From Chlorobium sp. (GTDB lineage Bacteria > Bacteroidota > Chlorobiia > Chlorobiales > Chlorobiaceae): DNA of 33,831 nucleotides. The position numbers and the translations under genes were made by a program. The first letter of the stretch is position 1, and the number at the start of each line of letters is the position of its first letter. Positions 1 to 9,769 of this stretch are shown here, piece by piece. Location of the stretch: the NCBI GenBank assembly GCA_005843805.1, contig SZXY01000098.1:1-33831 (forward strand). Direction: 5' to 3'. The notes beneath the pieces were generated by a model. That model was not told where the DNA came from and made no database searches. It saw nothing but the letters and a program-made list of their open reading frames with translations.

Positions 1-2
1 AT

Positions 3-110
3 AAACCGATCCTGCCTGGCAAAATTTATAATACCGGACTGGAGAAGTTTGAGGACGAACGACAAGACGCACTTCCGGAATGTGGCCGCCCGTTAACATC
101 CATGTTTTAA
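3..110 (+). CDS. Possible C-terminal fragment of a protein cut by the window edge
   Basis: An open frame enters from the left edge and ends with TAA at 108-110, giving about 35 residues that end in GRPLTSMF. No start is visible and I do not recognise the family. Only the open frame itself supports it, so it could be a chance ORF. Confidence 0.22.
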   Translation, partial: KPILPGKIYNTGLEKFEDERQDALPECGRPLTSMF

Positions 111-382
111 GCATGAAAGGACATGAGCCCGAAAAACTGTACTTTAAAAGTATCCGGTTTTTGTAGAGGGGGCAAACAACAATAAAGCAAATTTACTTAA
201 AAAATCGCTTGGAGCTGCGATTTCCTACGCAAAGAAAATATTTGGATGCTCATATTACCTTGGCGTATTTTCCATAAAGGTAACTACAAGACCTTGGAGC
301 TGTGTTGCGTTGCGGTGGCAAACCCGTCCTGAAATTACTATGATTTAGAAAAATCATTAAAACTTAAAACAAAGAAATGCGC
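111..382. other. Intergenic stretch without a recognisable gene
   Basis: I see only very short frames here. One is a 17-codon ATG frame starting MKGHEPEK on the plus strand. Another is an open stretch of about 60 codons without a good start, ending at the TAG near 346-348. Neither resembles a known family. The stretch may be remnant DNA behind the leftward methyltransferase gene. Confidence 0.4.
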
Positions 383-1990
383 TTAATTTACACTCACACA
401 GAACGAGATATAAGTCACTTTACGAGGACGAGTTTGAGTGGGACCAACACGTCTGAAAGCAAGTTGAGCAAGATCATCAGCCTCCTGAACGCTAATCTTG
501 GTAAGATCAAAAAATGAATCAAGAACTGCTGGAGTCTTCCACATTAATCGACGATCTTCCATCGTAAGATGAAAATCTCTCTCTTTCTTTTGAGTCATCT
601 CGAAGCCAGCTTGAATGACATTACGTTCAATATCTTCCAAAAAAAGTGATGGTTTGGAACCTCTTAGAATCTGAGGAGAGTGATTATTTGCGATCGAAAG
701 TAACTCCATTCGAAAAGGATCATTCCAATTTGTATTTGCTGTTGATAATGCATTATCGTGAATGGCAAAAAGAAGTCTTCCTTCATTATTTAATCGTTCA
801 CGAGCCCAATTAGCCAATGTCAATACTTCATCAAGGGTAGATGCAATGGCCGGTATGCCTTGATGAACAACTATTACATCAAAAAATTTACCCTTAATAT
901 CTATATCCTCTAAAGAAAAGGAAGGAATACTGCACAGAGCAAAAGTCACTCTCGCATCTTCTCCGATATATGATTTCGCTCTCATCAACATTTGGGGTGA
1001 TTTATCAACAACAGTCAACGTTGCAAGATCCTCATTTAACAGAAGTATCGAAGTTTCGCCCGAACCACACCCCAAGTCAAGCACATGTTTCCCTTTAAAA
1101 GAACAGATATCACGATTAATTTCGATAAGCCCTGACATCTCTGCTTTGGGAAGTTTCGAATTTTGACAAAAATACTGCCATGCTTCCACACTCTCATTCC
1201 ATCTTGATGATGGCTCAAACTTTCCCAAATCAACTCTCGAGTCAGAAATCATTTTCAATGCGTAACGATAATGGTACAAGGCTATTGAGTGCGCACTACT
1301 CAGCGCGTCACTACCATCAGCAGCTATGCTAAACGTCAAAGCATTCTTGGTTTCATATTGACTATAAGCAAGTGATTGGACTATGTAGATCTTATCTGGA
1401 TCTGAGGCCAGGTCTTTACAATAAAAACTGCCAGTGAAACCGACAGGATTTTTGCATTGAAAAAAAGATATCTTTTGAAGATCTGGCAACTGTATTTTAC
1501 TGCTAGACGAAAGGAGCATTGTTGCAATTTCTTGCCTGGCTTTTTTTACAGTTGGCAAGAACGAATTCTCTCTATATATTGATCCAAGCTGATCACATGC
1601 GAAGTAAACATCGATATGCGTCCATTGGTATTTCTGGTTATTTGCAAGTACTTCTTCAAAATATTGTTTCAAACTTTCTTGAGTTATACCAACAAATATC
1701 AAATACTTATAATTTTTCCATGTTCCCAACATAATTGGTTTAACTTGATCACGATAAAGATACCAAGTAACTAATGGCTGATCAGAAACAAGAATTTTTA
1801 GTCTACGAAAAATATTCCTGAGCCTGCTCACTGGATTAAAAAACATCAATAAAATCAACAAGAAGACTACGATAAAACAAAATATAGCAACCAATGAGGT
1901 AGTCTGGATCAAGAACATGATTATAGAAAAAATAGCGATTACTGCCGCAGTAATTTCGATGATTTTTTTTAATAACAATTTAATCTTCAT
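383..1990 (-). CDS. Membrane-anchored protein with C-terminal SAM-dependent methyltransferase domain
   Basis: The 535-residue product starts with two adjacent hydrophobic segments (about residues 10-30 and 33-52), followed by a basic juxtamembrane stretch. A middle domain (about 70-270) has alternating beta/alpha character with the strand-like segment KYLIFVGITQ. From about residue 295 there is a class I methyltransferase with motif I VLDLGCGSGET (about 303) and an acidic strand-2 end TVVDKSPQM. The cytoplasmic part should therefore bind SAM; the substrate is unknown. The middle domain is not one I can name. Its pattern loosely recalls the sensor or PLD-like modules of conflict proteins, which is only an impression. 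The start is supported by AAGAAAAG just upstream. The gene is AT-richer than panB next to it, which suggests accessory origin. It stands alone, leftward, behind panB. Confidence 0.8.
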   Translation of the reverse strand: MKIKLLLKKIIEITAAVIAIFSIIMFLIQTTSLVAIFCFIVVFLLILLMFFNPVSRLRNIFRRLKILVSDQPLVTWYLYRDQVKPIMLGTWKNYKYLIFVGITQESLKQYFEEVLANNQKYQWTHIDVYFACDQLGSIYRENSFLPTVKKARQEIATMLLSSSSKIQLPDLQKISFFQCKNPVGFTGSFYCKDLASDPDKIYIVQSLAYSQYETKNALTFSIAADGSDALSSAHSIALYHYRYALKMISDSRVDLGKFEPSSRWNESVEAWQYFCQNSKLPKAEMSGLIEINRDICSFKGKHVLDLGCGSGETSILLLNEDLATLTVVDKSPQMLMRAKSYIGEDARVTFALCSIPSFSLEDIDIKGKFFDVIVVHQGIPAIASTLDEVLTLANWARERLNNEGRLLFAIHDNALSTANTNWNDPFRMELLSIANNHSPQILRGSKPSLFLEDIERNVIQAGFEMTQKKERDFHLTMEDRRLMWKTPAVLDSFFDLTKISVQEADDLAQLAFRRVGPTQTRPRKVTYISFCVSVN

Positions 1991-2012
1991 CGCTTTTCTT
2001 ATTTATCTTTTG

Positions 2013-2033
2013 AATTTTTTTTCAAAAAAAATT
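2013..2033. repeat. AT-only palindrome between panB and the methyltransferase gene
   Basis: AATTTTTTTT and AAAAAAAATT flank a single C, a perfect 10-bp inverted repeat about 50 nt behind the panB stop. It could act as a weak terminator for the leftward panB transcript or may only be a homopolymer coincidence. It lacks the GC stem of a standard terminator. Confidence 0.3.
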
Positions 2034-2080
2034 GAGCTATTGCAATAAAACGATGTCATAAAAAAAATAAGTCGCCGCCT

Positions 2081-2914
2081 TCAATAACTTTCGTCGGGGG
2101 ATGGGAAACTTTTCTGGCGGACGTCCTGGACGTACTGGCGGGCAGCATTTTCAATGTCGGTATTCAGATCGGCGTAACGACGCACAAATCGAGGGTGAAA
2201 TTCCCGGTTGAGACCGAGAATGTCGTTGATGACAAGCACCTGGCCATCACACTCTATGCCTGCACCTATGCCGATGATGGGAATGGTCAGAGAACGGGTG
2301 ACTGAGGCGGCAAGCGCAGAAGGTATTTTTTCAAGGACAATGGCAAAAGCCCCCGCCTGTTCTATAATTCTGGCATCTTCAAGCAGTTGTTCGGCCTCTC
2401 TCTCCTCCTGTGCCCTCACCCTGTAACTGCCGTACTTGTAAATGGACTGCGGCATCAGACCAAGATGGCCCATGACGGGAATACCGACATCGGTAATTCT
2501 CTTGACGGTATCGGCAATAACCCTGCCTCCTTCAAGCTTGACGGCATCACACTCATGTTCTTTCATTATTTTACCGGCGTTGCGTAAAGCCTCCTCTCCG
2601 GAAAGCTGGTAGCTCATGAAGGGCATGTCGATCACCACCATGGCCCTGCCGCTCTCGTCATGCACTCCCCTTACAACGGCTTTTGCATGATAGATCATCT
2701 CTTCAATGGTAATCGGCAAGGTGGTACTGTGGCCGGAAAAAACATTGCTTGCAGAATCTCCTACAAGAAGCACATCGACACCAGCCCGATCGAGAATTCT
2801 GGCCATGGTATAGTCGTAAGCCGTCAGCATCGATATTTTTTCACCATTCTGTTTCATGTCGAGCAACCTTCTGGTGGTGACATGGGATGCTTTCTGCTGA
2901 ACGCTTCTGTTCAT
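2081..2914 (-). CDS. panB: 3-methyl-2-oxobutanoate hydroxymethyltransferase
   Basis: PanB transfers a hydroxymethyl group from 5,10-methylene-THF to alpha-ketoisovalerate, giving ketopantoate, the first committed step of pantothenate and CoA synthesis in the cytosol. The 277 residues are normal for the family. The TIM-barrel signatures are present: [19 protein letters not shown] near the N-terminus, [13 protein letters not shown] with the Mg-binding Asp, the lysine-containing segment DAVKLEGG, and [17 protein letters not shown] near residue 215. The start ATG lies 12 nt behind the stop of the lipoyl-transferase gene, so the two are probably co-transcribed leftward. No abnormality was seen. 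Confidence 0.97.
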   Translation of the reverse strand: MNRSVQQKASHVTTRRLLDMKQNGEKISMLTAYDYTMARILDRAGVDVLLVGDSASNVFSGHSTTLPITIEEMIYHAKAVVRGVHDESGRAMVVIDMPFMSYQLSGEEALRNAGKIMKEHECDAVKLEGGRVIADTVKRITDVGIPVMGHLGLMPQSIYKYGSYRVRAQEEREAEQLLEDARIIEQAGAFAIVLEKIPSALAASVTRSLTIPIIGIGAGIECDGQVLVINDILGLNREFHPRFVRRYADLNTDIENAARQYVQDVRQKSFPSPDESY

Positions 2915-2926
2915 GGTATTATCTGC

Positions 2927-3748
2927 TTAATGGATTGAATGTTCATGTCCTTCAAAAATATCCGACAATTCGGCTGGGTTAATCTCAACGGCTTCGACTC
3001 CGAGCAAGGTTCCAACTGCACTCCGCATCAGTTCTACAAGTCGGGAATACTCTGGAATGTAACCGAGAATCTCTTCAAGAGAGATGGTTTTCCGCTCCAT
3101 TTCATCTCTGGTCTCCTCAAATCCGTTCCCTGCCGAAAAAGCAATCAACCGGCAAAGCTCTTTGTGCCGTCCTGAGAGTGGCAAAGAACCATGCTGCAAA
3201 AGGACGTTGCGTGTCCTGCGCTGGGCTGATCCAACCATTTTCCGACCATCAACCTGAAGTTCGTTCCGGGCTGATGAGGTAAAACAACTCACGGCACCTG
3301 GCACAGGCGATCCCTGTGGCCTCGAAAGGGTTGAGCGACAGAACTCCGCATGAATGCCAAGAGTTTCAAGGGCAAGCCTGATCACCTCGTGCACCATCCG
3401 GTAAAGCACGGAATTCTGCTCTGGAGAGTCGGCAAAAAAACTGTAGGTAAATTCAGCGGCATGGAATACCGCCCTGCCACCCGTAGGCCTTCTGACAACA
3501 TCGATTCCGGCAGAGTTGCACTTGGCAATATCGATATCCGAACTCTCCTGGTTGTAGCCAAGGGTAACAGCATAGGGTTCCCAGGCATAAAAACGCCAGA
3601 GACAACTCTCTTGACCATACCGCCTCTGAAAACTGCCGTCAAGGAATGCCGCCATAAGACGACGGTCAAACTCCATGTTTTCCTCGCCGGTATGCAGGCC
3701 TGTATCGACAAAATAGACTCTTGAAAAAAGATAGCTCACAACACCCAT
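2927..3748 (-). CDS. Lipoate/octanoate protein ligase family transferase (LipM-like)
   Basis: The 273-residue protein belongs to the biotin/lipoate A/B ligase fold. It shows the RRPTGGRAVFH substrate-binding motif (about residue 85) and a later SCFTSSARNELQVDGRKMVGSAQRR-type region with the conserved lysine in GRKMVGSAQ. The cysteine in SCF sits where LipM octanoyltransferases carry their catalytic Cys, so octanoyl transfer to lipoyl domains is more likely than ATP-dependent lipoate ligation. This subfamily choice is inference. An internal ATG at residue 25 (MEFDRRL) is an alternative start, because the first 24 residues precede the usual family N-terminus. It is closely followed by panB in the same direction. 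Confidence 0.85.
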   Translation of the reverse strand: MGVVSYLFSRVYFVDTGLHTGEENMEFDRRLMAAFLDGSFQRRYGQESCLWRFYAWEPYAVTLGYNQESSDIDIAKCNSAGIDVVRRPTGGRAVFHAAEFTYSFFADSPEQNSVLYRMVHEVIRLALETLGIHAEFCRSTLSRPQGSPVPGAVSCFTSSARNELQVDGRKMVGSAQRRTRNVLLQHGSLPLSGRHKELCRLIAFSAGNGFEETRDEMERKTISLEEILGYIPEYSRLVELMRSAVGTLLGVEAVEINPAELSDIFEGHEHSIH

Positions 3749-3944
3749 CCTCCCTCACAGAGAGAATCAGAAAGTGTGATACAATATTTTTCAATCACTT
3801 GCAGCAAAATCTGTATCATTGGTAAAAATTGCAAAACCTCTCTTGTCGCCACATATCCGGGACAAGATAGTTGAAAAGGATATTGCAACAAAAAAAGAGG
3901 GAGAAAAGCCATAAGAGAGCCGGATAAGTGCGTCGCCCCGCACT

Positions 3945-4547
3945 TCACCTCTGTTTTTTCAGTGGACAGAAGCGCTCGATCATTTCCGATACCGCATGAT
4001 CGACACTTTCCCGCATGGAGTTGTCGTTTCCATACTCCCTTACAACACCTCGGGACGCTGCCCTCCATAAAGGTTTGTGAAGGAGTGCATCGGTAATATC
4101 GATCACAAGGATTCCATCCTCATGGTAACTGACCCATGTTTGTGGCCAGAAAGGATCCCTCCATGCATAACCCCTGAAGTTGTGTCCTCTGTAATATCCA
4201 CCAGGATAAAACAATGGGTCATGCACGATGGTGCCGACCACAAAGGTTTCCGTATGCGCGTTGACAATGAAATCCACAGGGCCATTGTTTTTCAGCACGT
4301 ACCCTCGTGCGGCAAGCTCCCGATCAACCGCTCTGCGTACCCAGCTTTTGAAAAACGGGTTTTGAACGTTCCCACCAACCGCATCACTACCTTCCGGCGT
4401 AGCTGACCAGGTATAAAAAAAGTACCTGGAAGGGTCAAACGAAGCATCATGACAGGAAGAGACCGAAAGATTATAACAGCCTCCAAGAAATAAAAGCAGA
4501 CAAAAGCTCAAACAACAGATAACTCTCTTTGTAATCACCACGATCAA
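3945..4547 (-). CDS. DUF4136-type outer-membrane lipoprotein
   Basis: The 200-residue product has an N-terminal signal peptide with a lipobox (LFLGGC, Cys about residue 28), so it should be lipidated and exported. The mature part contains the YFFYTWSAT strand early on, a segment with RRAVDRELAARGYVL, an aromatic Gly/Tyr-rich central loop, and a C-terminal helix (VDHAVSEMIERFCP). This order is typical of DUF4136 proteins, whose function is unknown. It is leftward, about 200 nt ahead of the lipoyl-transferase gene, so an operon link is uncertain. The 110-residue ORF overlapping its 3' end (3736-4068) is a shadow frame. Confidence 0.85.
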   Translation of the reverse strand: MIVVITKRVICCLSFCLLLFLGGCYNLSVSSCHDASFDPSRYFFYTWSATPEGSDAVGGNVQNPFFKSWVRRAVDRELAARGYVLKNNGPVDFIVNAHTETFVVGTIVHDPLFYPGGYYRGHNFRGYAWRDPFWPQTWVSYHEDGILVIDITDALLHKPLWRAASRGVVREYGNDNSMRESVDHAVSEMIERFCPLKKQR

Positions 4548-4808
4548 CCTCCTTCTGCTTTGAACGAAAAGTTAACCTTACAGCGAGTTCAAAATCAAAA
4601 ACAGCTTTATCAATAACGAAACCTCGTTTCGTTTCTTTTCGTTTCAGCCAGGAGTGATTTCATAAAAGAGAGGACTCCACCAGCAGAGAGAAAACTCATT
4701 TTCTGACTATTTTTCACCCGTGCATTGTTTGTGTCATGCCATACGGGTATTTTGCCTGAAAAATCAACGATCAATAACCTCGGTCTGATCCTCTTTTCAA
4801 TGGAGACA

Positions 4809-5213
4809 ATGTCCATACAGGAAATCCTTGCTTCGTTCCGCCACATTGCCGTTGTAGGACTGTCCGGCAACCCGGAACGCCCAAGCAACAGCGTTGCGCA
4901 CTATATGATGCAGCAGGGATATACCATTTACCCGGTCAATCCAGCTCTTCCAGAGGTATTCGGTCTCCCCTGTTACCCTTCGCTTGTATCTATGCCACCT
5001 GAGGTCAGCAAAACAATTGAAATTGTCAATATTTTTCGCAAATCTGACGATATACCTCCTGTTGTCGACGAAGCAATTGCTATCGGTGCGAAGGTGATAT
5101 GGATGCAGTCAGGAATCGCCAACGAATCAGCAGCAGAAAAAGCACGCAACGCAGGACTCATTGTGATTGAAAACCGCTGTATCGCAGAAGAACACAAGCA
5201 CCTTTTTCAGTAA
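4809..5213 (+). CDS. CoA-binding (YccU/CoA_binding_2 family) protein
   Basis: The product of about 134 residues is a single Rossmann domain. It has a nucleotide-binding loop HIAVVGLSGNPERPSNSVA and later VIWMQSGIANESAAEKA and VIENRCIAEEH, all characteristic of the small CoA_binding_2 family (usually about 135-140 residues). The biochemical role of the family is unclear. The ORF track start (4725) adds residues that do not match the family. I chose the ATG at 4809 because GGAG lies 4 nt upstream and the domain starts there; the ATG at 4800 is the alternative. ddl follows 33 nt later in the same direction. Confidence 0.88.
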   Translation: MSIQEILASFRHIAVVGLSGNPERPSNSVAHYMMQQGYTIYPVNPALPEVFGLPCYPSLVSMPPEVSKTIEIVNIFRKSDDIPPVVDEAIAIGAKVIWMQSGIANESAAEKARNAGLIVIENRCIAEEHKHLFQ

Positions 5214-5246
5214 AAAAATTCTTTAAAACCCGTCACAAACGAACTC

Positions 5247-6353
5247 ATGTCACTTATCACTGTTGCTCTCATTTTTGGAGGCAGGTCAGCAGAACACGAA
5301 ATATCGATCATCTCGGCGAAATCAATAGCCGCCAACATAAATCCTGAACGCCACAGGGTTATTCCAATCTATATAACTCATGAAGGTGTATGGTTTTGTG
5401 ACGGTATTGCCCGCAAGATTCTCGAACTCGATCTTTCCGCTCTTTTGAGAACGGCATCAGTTGAAGCGGCAGCGACAACCCTCTGCGAGATGGTTCGGCA
5501 ATCGGCAGAAAAACCATTTGACCGTGATTTCAGAGCAGCAGGCATCGATGTCGCATTTCTGGCGCTTCACGGAACTGGCGGAGAAGATGGTCGCATCCAG
5601 GGTTTTCTGGATACCTGTGACCTGCCTTATACCGGCAGTGGCGTTCTGGCCTCGGCGCTCACCATGGACAAGGCTCTCACCAAACTCTGCGTTGCCGATG
5701 CAGCTCTTGATGTAGCGCCATCCATAACGCTTTTGAGCGCAGATTACCATGCCAGCCCTGAAACAACACTCTCCAGGATCGTCCAGGAGTTTGAATACCC
5801 GATATTTGTTAAACCGGCAAGCCTCGGCTCTTCGGTGGGAATCTCAAAAGTGCATAACGCCGACGAACTGCCTCTGGCCCTCGATACCGCCTGCTCGCTT
5901 GACTCGAAAGTTCTGGTCGAAAAGGCAATCAAAGGAAGGGAAATCGAGGTCGCCGTGCTCGGAAATGATAGGCCAATAGCCTCGGTATGTGGAGAAATCG
6001 AACCTGGAAGTGACTTTTACGACTATGAGGACAAGTACATTCACAACTCGGCAAAACTTTTTATTCCTGCCCGCATTCCCGAACAACTCCAGGAAGAGGT
6101 CAGAAATGCAGCGCTCAGGGCATACAAGGCTCTGGGATGCCAGGGTATGTCCCGAATAGATTTTTTTGTTGATGACGAGAGCGAAAGCATTGTCCTCAAT
6201 GAGGTCAATACAATTCCCGGTTTCACCGATATCAGCATGTACCCGAGACTCATGGAAGCAACCGGTATCCCTTTTCCAGAACTTGCAGAGCGCCTGATTC
6301 AACTCGCCCTGGAAAAGAGGAAACAGTCCAGTTCTTCGGGTCAGCGATCCTGA
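5247..6353 (+). CDS. ddl: D-alanine--D-alanine ligase
   Basis: Ddl makes D-Ala-D-Ala in the cytosol for peptidoglycan precursor synthesis. The 368-residue length matches the DdlA-type subgroup. Family signatures are present: N-terminal [38 protein letters not shown] (about 105), the ATP-grasp segment [19 protein letters not shown]-like near 190, [15 protein letters not shown], and the metal-binding end [20 protein letters not shown] (about 325). It lies between the CoA-binding gene and a TPR gene, all rightward. Nothing appears truncated. Confidence 0.97.
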   Translation: MSLITVALIFGGRSAEHEISIISAKSIAANINPERHRVIPIYITHEGVWFCDGIARKILELDLSALLRTASVEAAATTLCEMVRQSAEKPFDRDFRAAGIDVAFLALHGTGGEDGRIQGFLDTCDLPYTGSGVLASALTMDKALTKLCVADAALDVAPSITLLSADYHASPETTLSRIVQEFEYPIFVKPASLGSSVGISKVHNADELPLALDTACSLDSKVLVEKAIKGREIEVAVLGNDRPIASVCGEIEPGSDFYDYEDKYIHNSAKLFIPARIPEQLQEEVRNAALRAYKALGCQGMSRIDFFVDDESESIVLNEVNTIPGFTDISMYPRLMEATGIPFPELAERLIQLALEKRKQSSSSGQRS

Positions 6354-6393
6354 TCCTTACATTTTTTACCCCGGTGACGAAAGTGACAGTGCC

Positions 6394-6972
6394 ATGATCA
6401 ACGATCCATATCTTTTTTTTGCGGAAGTTTCACTTGATATTTCAAGAAGACAGTTCCAGGCAGCAATCGACAAACTCACATTGTGTGGGGAGCATTTTAC
6501 AGATTCATATCTTTTTCATCTGCTCTATGCAAAAGCTCTCAGGGGTCTGAACAACTTCTCGCTTGCCAGCGACTATTTACGAAAGTGCTGCGCCATTGCC
6601 CCTGCAAACCAGGTCGCATGGATGGAACTCGTTGAGTTACAGGCTTCAGGAAATACGGAGACTCAAGGCATTTCGCAATCCAGCGTCTTTGATTCGGTCA
6701 CTGACGAGCTGGAACAACTCACAGCGGCTCTCATGAATTTTGAACCGGTTAAAACTTCGGAAAACGCCGATCCAACCCCAATCCTTGAACAAAAACAGCC
6801 TTTTTCTGACGACACAACCATTGCAGTTCCCACAGAAAGCCTGGCCAATCTTTTTACGGCACAGGGTGCTTTCAAAAAAGCCATAAAAATCTATACGATT
6901 CTCATCCAGTTGAAACCGCATAACGCTGAACACTACCAGCAAGAGATAGACTCCCTTCTTGATCGCCTTTAA
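6394..6972 (+). CDS. TPR-repeat protein
   Basis: This 192-residue protein has TPR-like helices at the N-terminus (about 10-75, with YLFHLLYAKALRGLNNFSLASDYLRKC) and another at the C-terminus (about 150-190, ESLANLFTAQGAFKKAIKIY then LKPHNAEHYQQEIDSLL). A polar, probably disordered linker joins them. No signal peptide is visible, so it is probably a cytosolic scaffold. It starts 40 nt after ddl and may share its transcript. The partner is unknown. Confidence 0.75.
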   Translation: MINDPYLFFAEVSLDISRRQFQAAIDKLTLCGEHFTDSYLFHLLYAKALRGLNNFSLASDYLRKCCAIAPANQVAWMELVELQASGNTETQGISQSSVFDSVTDELEQLTAALMNFEPVKTSENADPTPILEQKQPFSDDTTIAVPTESLANLFTAQGAFKKAIKIYTILIQLKPHNAEHYQQEIDSLLDRL

Positions 6973-7097
6973 GCGCAGACAAAAAGCATGGATGAAACTA
7001 TTTAAGCAACCAGAATATTATAGACTGAGAATTCGTTATATTTGAGCCATGACCAGATAGCAATATTCGACACTTTAACCAGTTAGATCAAAATATC

Positions 7098-8483
7098 TTG
7101 TTTTTCAGACTCTTTTCATATTTCCTCATTGCTGCTTTTTTTTTCGTTTGCCCCTCAACCGGAACAAGCGCTGAAACGGCAGAGAAAAAGTTTTCTCTTG
7201 CCCGCTGCATTGAGATAGCTCTTAATAACTCGACTTCGGCCAGGAAGGCCCAAAATACCCTGAAGCTTCAGGGTTCCGATGTACTGAGAAGTTACGGCAG
7301 CTTCCTTCCCCGACTCTCAGCCTCTGCCAGCTATTCTCCCTATGTTTTGAGCCGCAGTTATACGCAAGACAACTCAGGAATAACAAGCCTGAAATCAGAG
7401 AGTAAATCGCTTGATCTGATTCTGACCAGCTCCCTCAATCTTTTTAATGGATTCCGTGATTACGCTTCCCTGCAAGCTGCACTGAAAACAGAGGATGCTG
7501 CTCGATACTCCCTTTCGAGGGCACTGCAAACCATCGTTTTCGACGTTACCCAATCCTATTATCAGGTACTCCTGAACCGCGAACTGTTTGAAATTGCTCG
7601 TGAAAACCTTCTTCTTTCCCGCGATCAGTTGACGCTCACTAACCGGCAGTTTCAGATTGGCCTCAAATCCATAATAGATCGCGACCAGCAGCAGGCTGAC
7701 GAAGCCGAAACCCGCCTCTCGGTCATCAAGGCAGAAACCCGCCTTCAACAAAGCATGCTCGAACTGGTGCGCCGCATGCAAATCGACCCCACGACAAAGT
7801 TCAGCCTTGAAGCTCTCCCCGACAGCCTCAACACACCTGTTTCGGCACAACCCGACCCGGAATCTCTTGTTACGATTGCCTTTCAGCGACGCAGTGATCT
7901 GAAAAGCAGGGAGCTGGCCGTGAAAGCGGCAACATGGCAGGTCACCCAGGCAAGGTCGCCCTTCTATCCGCGTCTTGATCTGAACTTCAACGTCAGCACA
8001 GGAGGTATCGATTATCTTCACCAGAGCATAGGCAATGTTCCTTTCATCTATTCCTACCCTCCTCTCTCGAATCAGCTTTCAAACTCAATCGGATATTCGG
8101 TTGGACTGAACCTCAGTTGGACGATTTTTGACGGATTCCAGACTCGTTACAATATAGAATCGGCAAAAATCAACAATATCAACCAGCAGCTCGATTACGA
8201 GGATCTTAAAAACTATATCTTCATCGATCTTCATCAGGCAGCAAAAGAGTACACTTCAGCATGGATGCAGATTGAAACTGCCAAAATAAGCCTGAAAGCA
8301 GCACAATCGGCTTTTGATGGCATCAAGAGAAAATATGACCTTGGAGCGACAAGTTTTATCGAACTCAGCTCTGCTCGAGCCTCACTTTTCAATGCCCGAT
8401 CCAACCTCTCCCAGGCGACCTACAATCTCGCACTGCAGAAAAACATTCTTGACTTCACGACAGGCAACATAACCCTGCCATAG
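7098..8483 (+). CDS. TolC-family outer-membrane efflux protein
   Basis: The 461-residue protein begins with a signal peptide ending in STGTSA and then shows the repeated TolC helical-hairpin pattern (SLARCIEIALNNSTSARKAQ at the start; ALQTIVFDVTQSYYQVLLNRELFEIA; the second repeat ending GATSFIELSSARASLFNARSNL). TolC trimers form the outer-membrane channel of tripartite exporters. The only start giving a proper signal peptide is a TTG at 7098; the upstream in-frame stop at 7050-7052 leaves no ATG. The gene is followed within 25 nt by the MacA-like adaptor and then the ABC ATPase and permeases, so this is the outer-membrane part of that system. Confidence 0.93.
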   Translation: MFFRLFSYFLIAAFFFVCPSTGTSAETAEKKFSLARCIEIALNNSTSARKAQNTLKLQGSDVLRSYGSFLPRLSASASYSPYVLSRSYTQDNSGITSLKSESKSLDLILTSSLNLFNGFRDYASLQAALKTEDAARYSLSRALQTIVFDVTQSYYQVLLNRELFEIARENLLLSRDQLTLTNRQFQIGLKSIIDRDQQQADEAETRLSVIKAETRLQQSMLELVRRMQIDPTTKFSLEALPDSLNTPVSAQPDPESLVTIAFQRRSDLKSRELAVKAATWQVTQARSPFYPRLDLNFNVSTGGIDYLHQSIGNVPFIYSYPPLSNQLSNSIGYSVGLNLSWTIFDGFQTRYNIESAKINNINQQLDYEDLKNYIFIDLHQAAKEYTSAWMQIETAKISLKAAQSAFDGIKRKYDLGATSFIELSSARASLFNARSNLSQATYNLALQKNILDFTTGNITLP

Positions 8484-8508
8484 TAACCAGAATCCGGTAG
8501 ACCATCCG

Positions 8509-9762
8509 ATGAGCAAAAAACAACCCTTTCTGAAACGAAAATCCATACTGATCACCCTTGCCGCTCTCCTGCTTGCAGGAGGAGTTGCCGTTACACTGCT
8601 AAAGTTAAGGGAAAAGCCCGTTGAGGTAACCACCGAAAAGGTGTTCAGCAAAGAGGTTGTTCATATCGTTACAGCAACCGGAAAAATAGAACCGGAACTG
8701 GTAGTGGCAATGTCGCCAGACGTTTCCGGAGAAATTATAGAACTCCCTGTCAAGGAGGGCCAGAGTGTGCGACAAGGAGAGTTGCTGTTTAAAATTCAGC
8801 CCGACCTCTACGTCAACCAGGTGGAACAGAGCCTTGCACAGCTCAATCTGGCAAAATCCCAAAGCCTTGAGACGCAGTCCAGAAAACTCAAGGCGGAAGA
8901 TGATTTCCGCAAGGCTTCGCTGCTTTACAAGGAAAAGCTGATCTCCGAATCCGATTTCATCGCATCAAGAACCATTGCAGAGGCTGCAGAAGCCTCTTAT
9001 AATGCATCTCGCTATACCATAGAACAAAACCGAAGCCTGCTTCAGCAGAACCAGGACAGGATGAAAAAAACCGTAGTTCGAGCACCCATCAGCGGTTCCA
9101 TCATAGCCCTGAACAGCAAACCAGGTGAACGTGTTGTCGGCACAGGCCAGTTTCCTGGCACAGAGGTACTGCGGCTTGCCAACCTTGACAGTATGCAGGT
9201 TAAAGTCGAGGTCAATGAAAACGACATTGTCAATGTCAGAATCGGCAATCCAGTTTCAATCACAGTAGACGCTTATGGTGATCGAATCTTCAAGGGAGTC
9301 GTCCATGAAATCTCCAACTCGGCCATATCGAAAGCGGCTGGCACACAGGAAGAGGTCACAAATTTTTCGGTAAAGATCCGCATCGTCAACCACGAACGGT
9401 TGCTGAAACCAGGAATGAGTGCAACGGCAGATATTGAATCGCAAAGGGTAAAAAACGCCCTTGTGGTTCCCATTCAAAGTGTGACCATCAGAACTGCTTC
9501 AGGCAGTGTCGATAGTGAAAAACATGAGAAAACAGCTCTAACCATTTCCTCTGCAGGCAAGGCGATTGAAAGCAGGCAGGGTGTTTTTGTGATCAAATCA
9601 GGCAAGGCAACTTTCCGGCCAGTCAAAACCGGCATCACCGACAATACCCATATCGTGGTTACCGAAGGGGTCAATAAAGGAGAAGAGGTTGTGTCAGGAA
9701 GCTACACCGCCATTACCAGCCAGCTCAAGGAAGGAAGTCAGGTCAAACAGCAGCAAAAATAG
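8509..9762 (+). CDS. Periplasmic adaptor protein of a MacAB-type exporter (HlyD/MacA family)
   Basis: The 417-residue protein has one N-terminal TM helix (about 12-30) and the membrane-fusion-protein order: half lipoyl domain ([20 protein letters not shown], about 78-97), a coiled-coil hairpin (about 105-185), the second lipoyl half ([21 protein letters not shown]), then beta-barrel and membrane-proximal domains. It bridges the inner-membrane ABC permease and TolC. It is encoded between the tolC-like gene and the ABC ATPase in one operon. The C-terminus is Gln/Lys-rich and its last bases overlap the over-extended ATPase ORF of the track. Confidence 0.93.
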   Translation: MSKKQPFLKRKSILITLAALLLAGGVAVTLLKLREKPVEVTTEKVFSKEVVHIVTATGKIEPELVVAMSPDVSGEIIELPVKEGQSVRQGELLFKIQPDLYVNQVEQSLAQLNLAKSQSLETQSRKLKAEDDFRKASLLYKEKLISESDFIASRTIAEAAEASYNASRYTIEQNRSLLQQNQDRMKKTVVRAPISGSIIALNSKPGERVVGTGQFPGTEVLRLANLDSMQVKVEVNENDIVNVRIGNPVSITVDAYGDRIFKGVVHEISNSAISKAAGTQEEVTNFSVKIRIVNHERLLKPGMSATADIESQRVKNALVVPIQSVTIRTASGSVDSEKHEKTALTISSAGKAIESRQGVFVIKSGKATFRPVKTGITDNTHIVVTEGVNKGEEVVSGSYTAITSQLKEGSQVKQQQK

Positions 9763-9769
9763 CCCCGGT

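Noticed and set aside
3736-4068. 110-residue minus-strand ORF
   Set aside because: It overlaps the DUF4136 lipoprotein in another frame and lacks family signatures.
9689-9769. N-terminal extension of the ABC ATPase ORF
   Set aside because: It lies inside the adaptor gene in another frame and is Ser/Lys-rich without family match.
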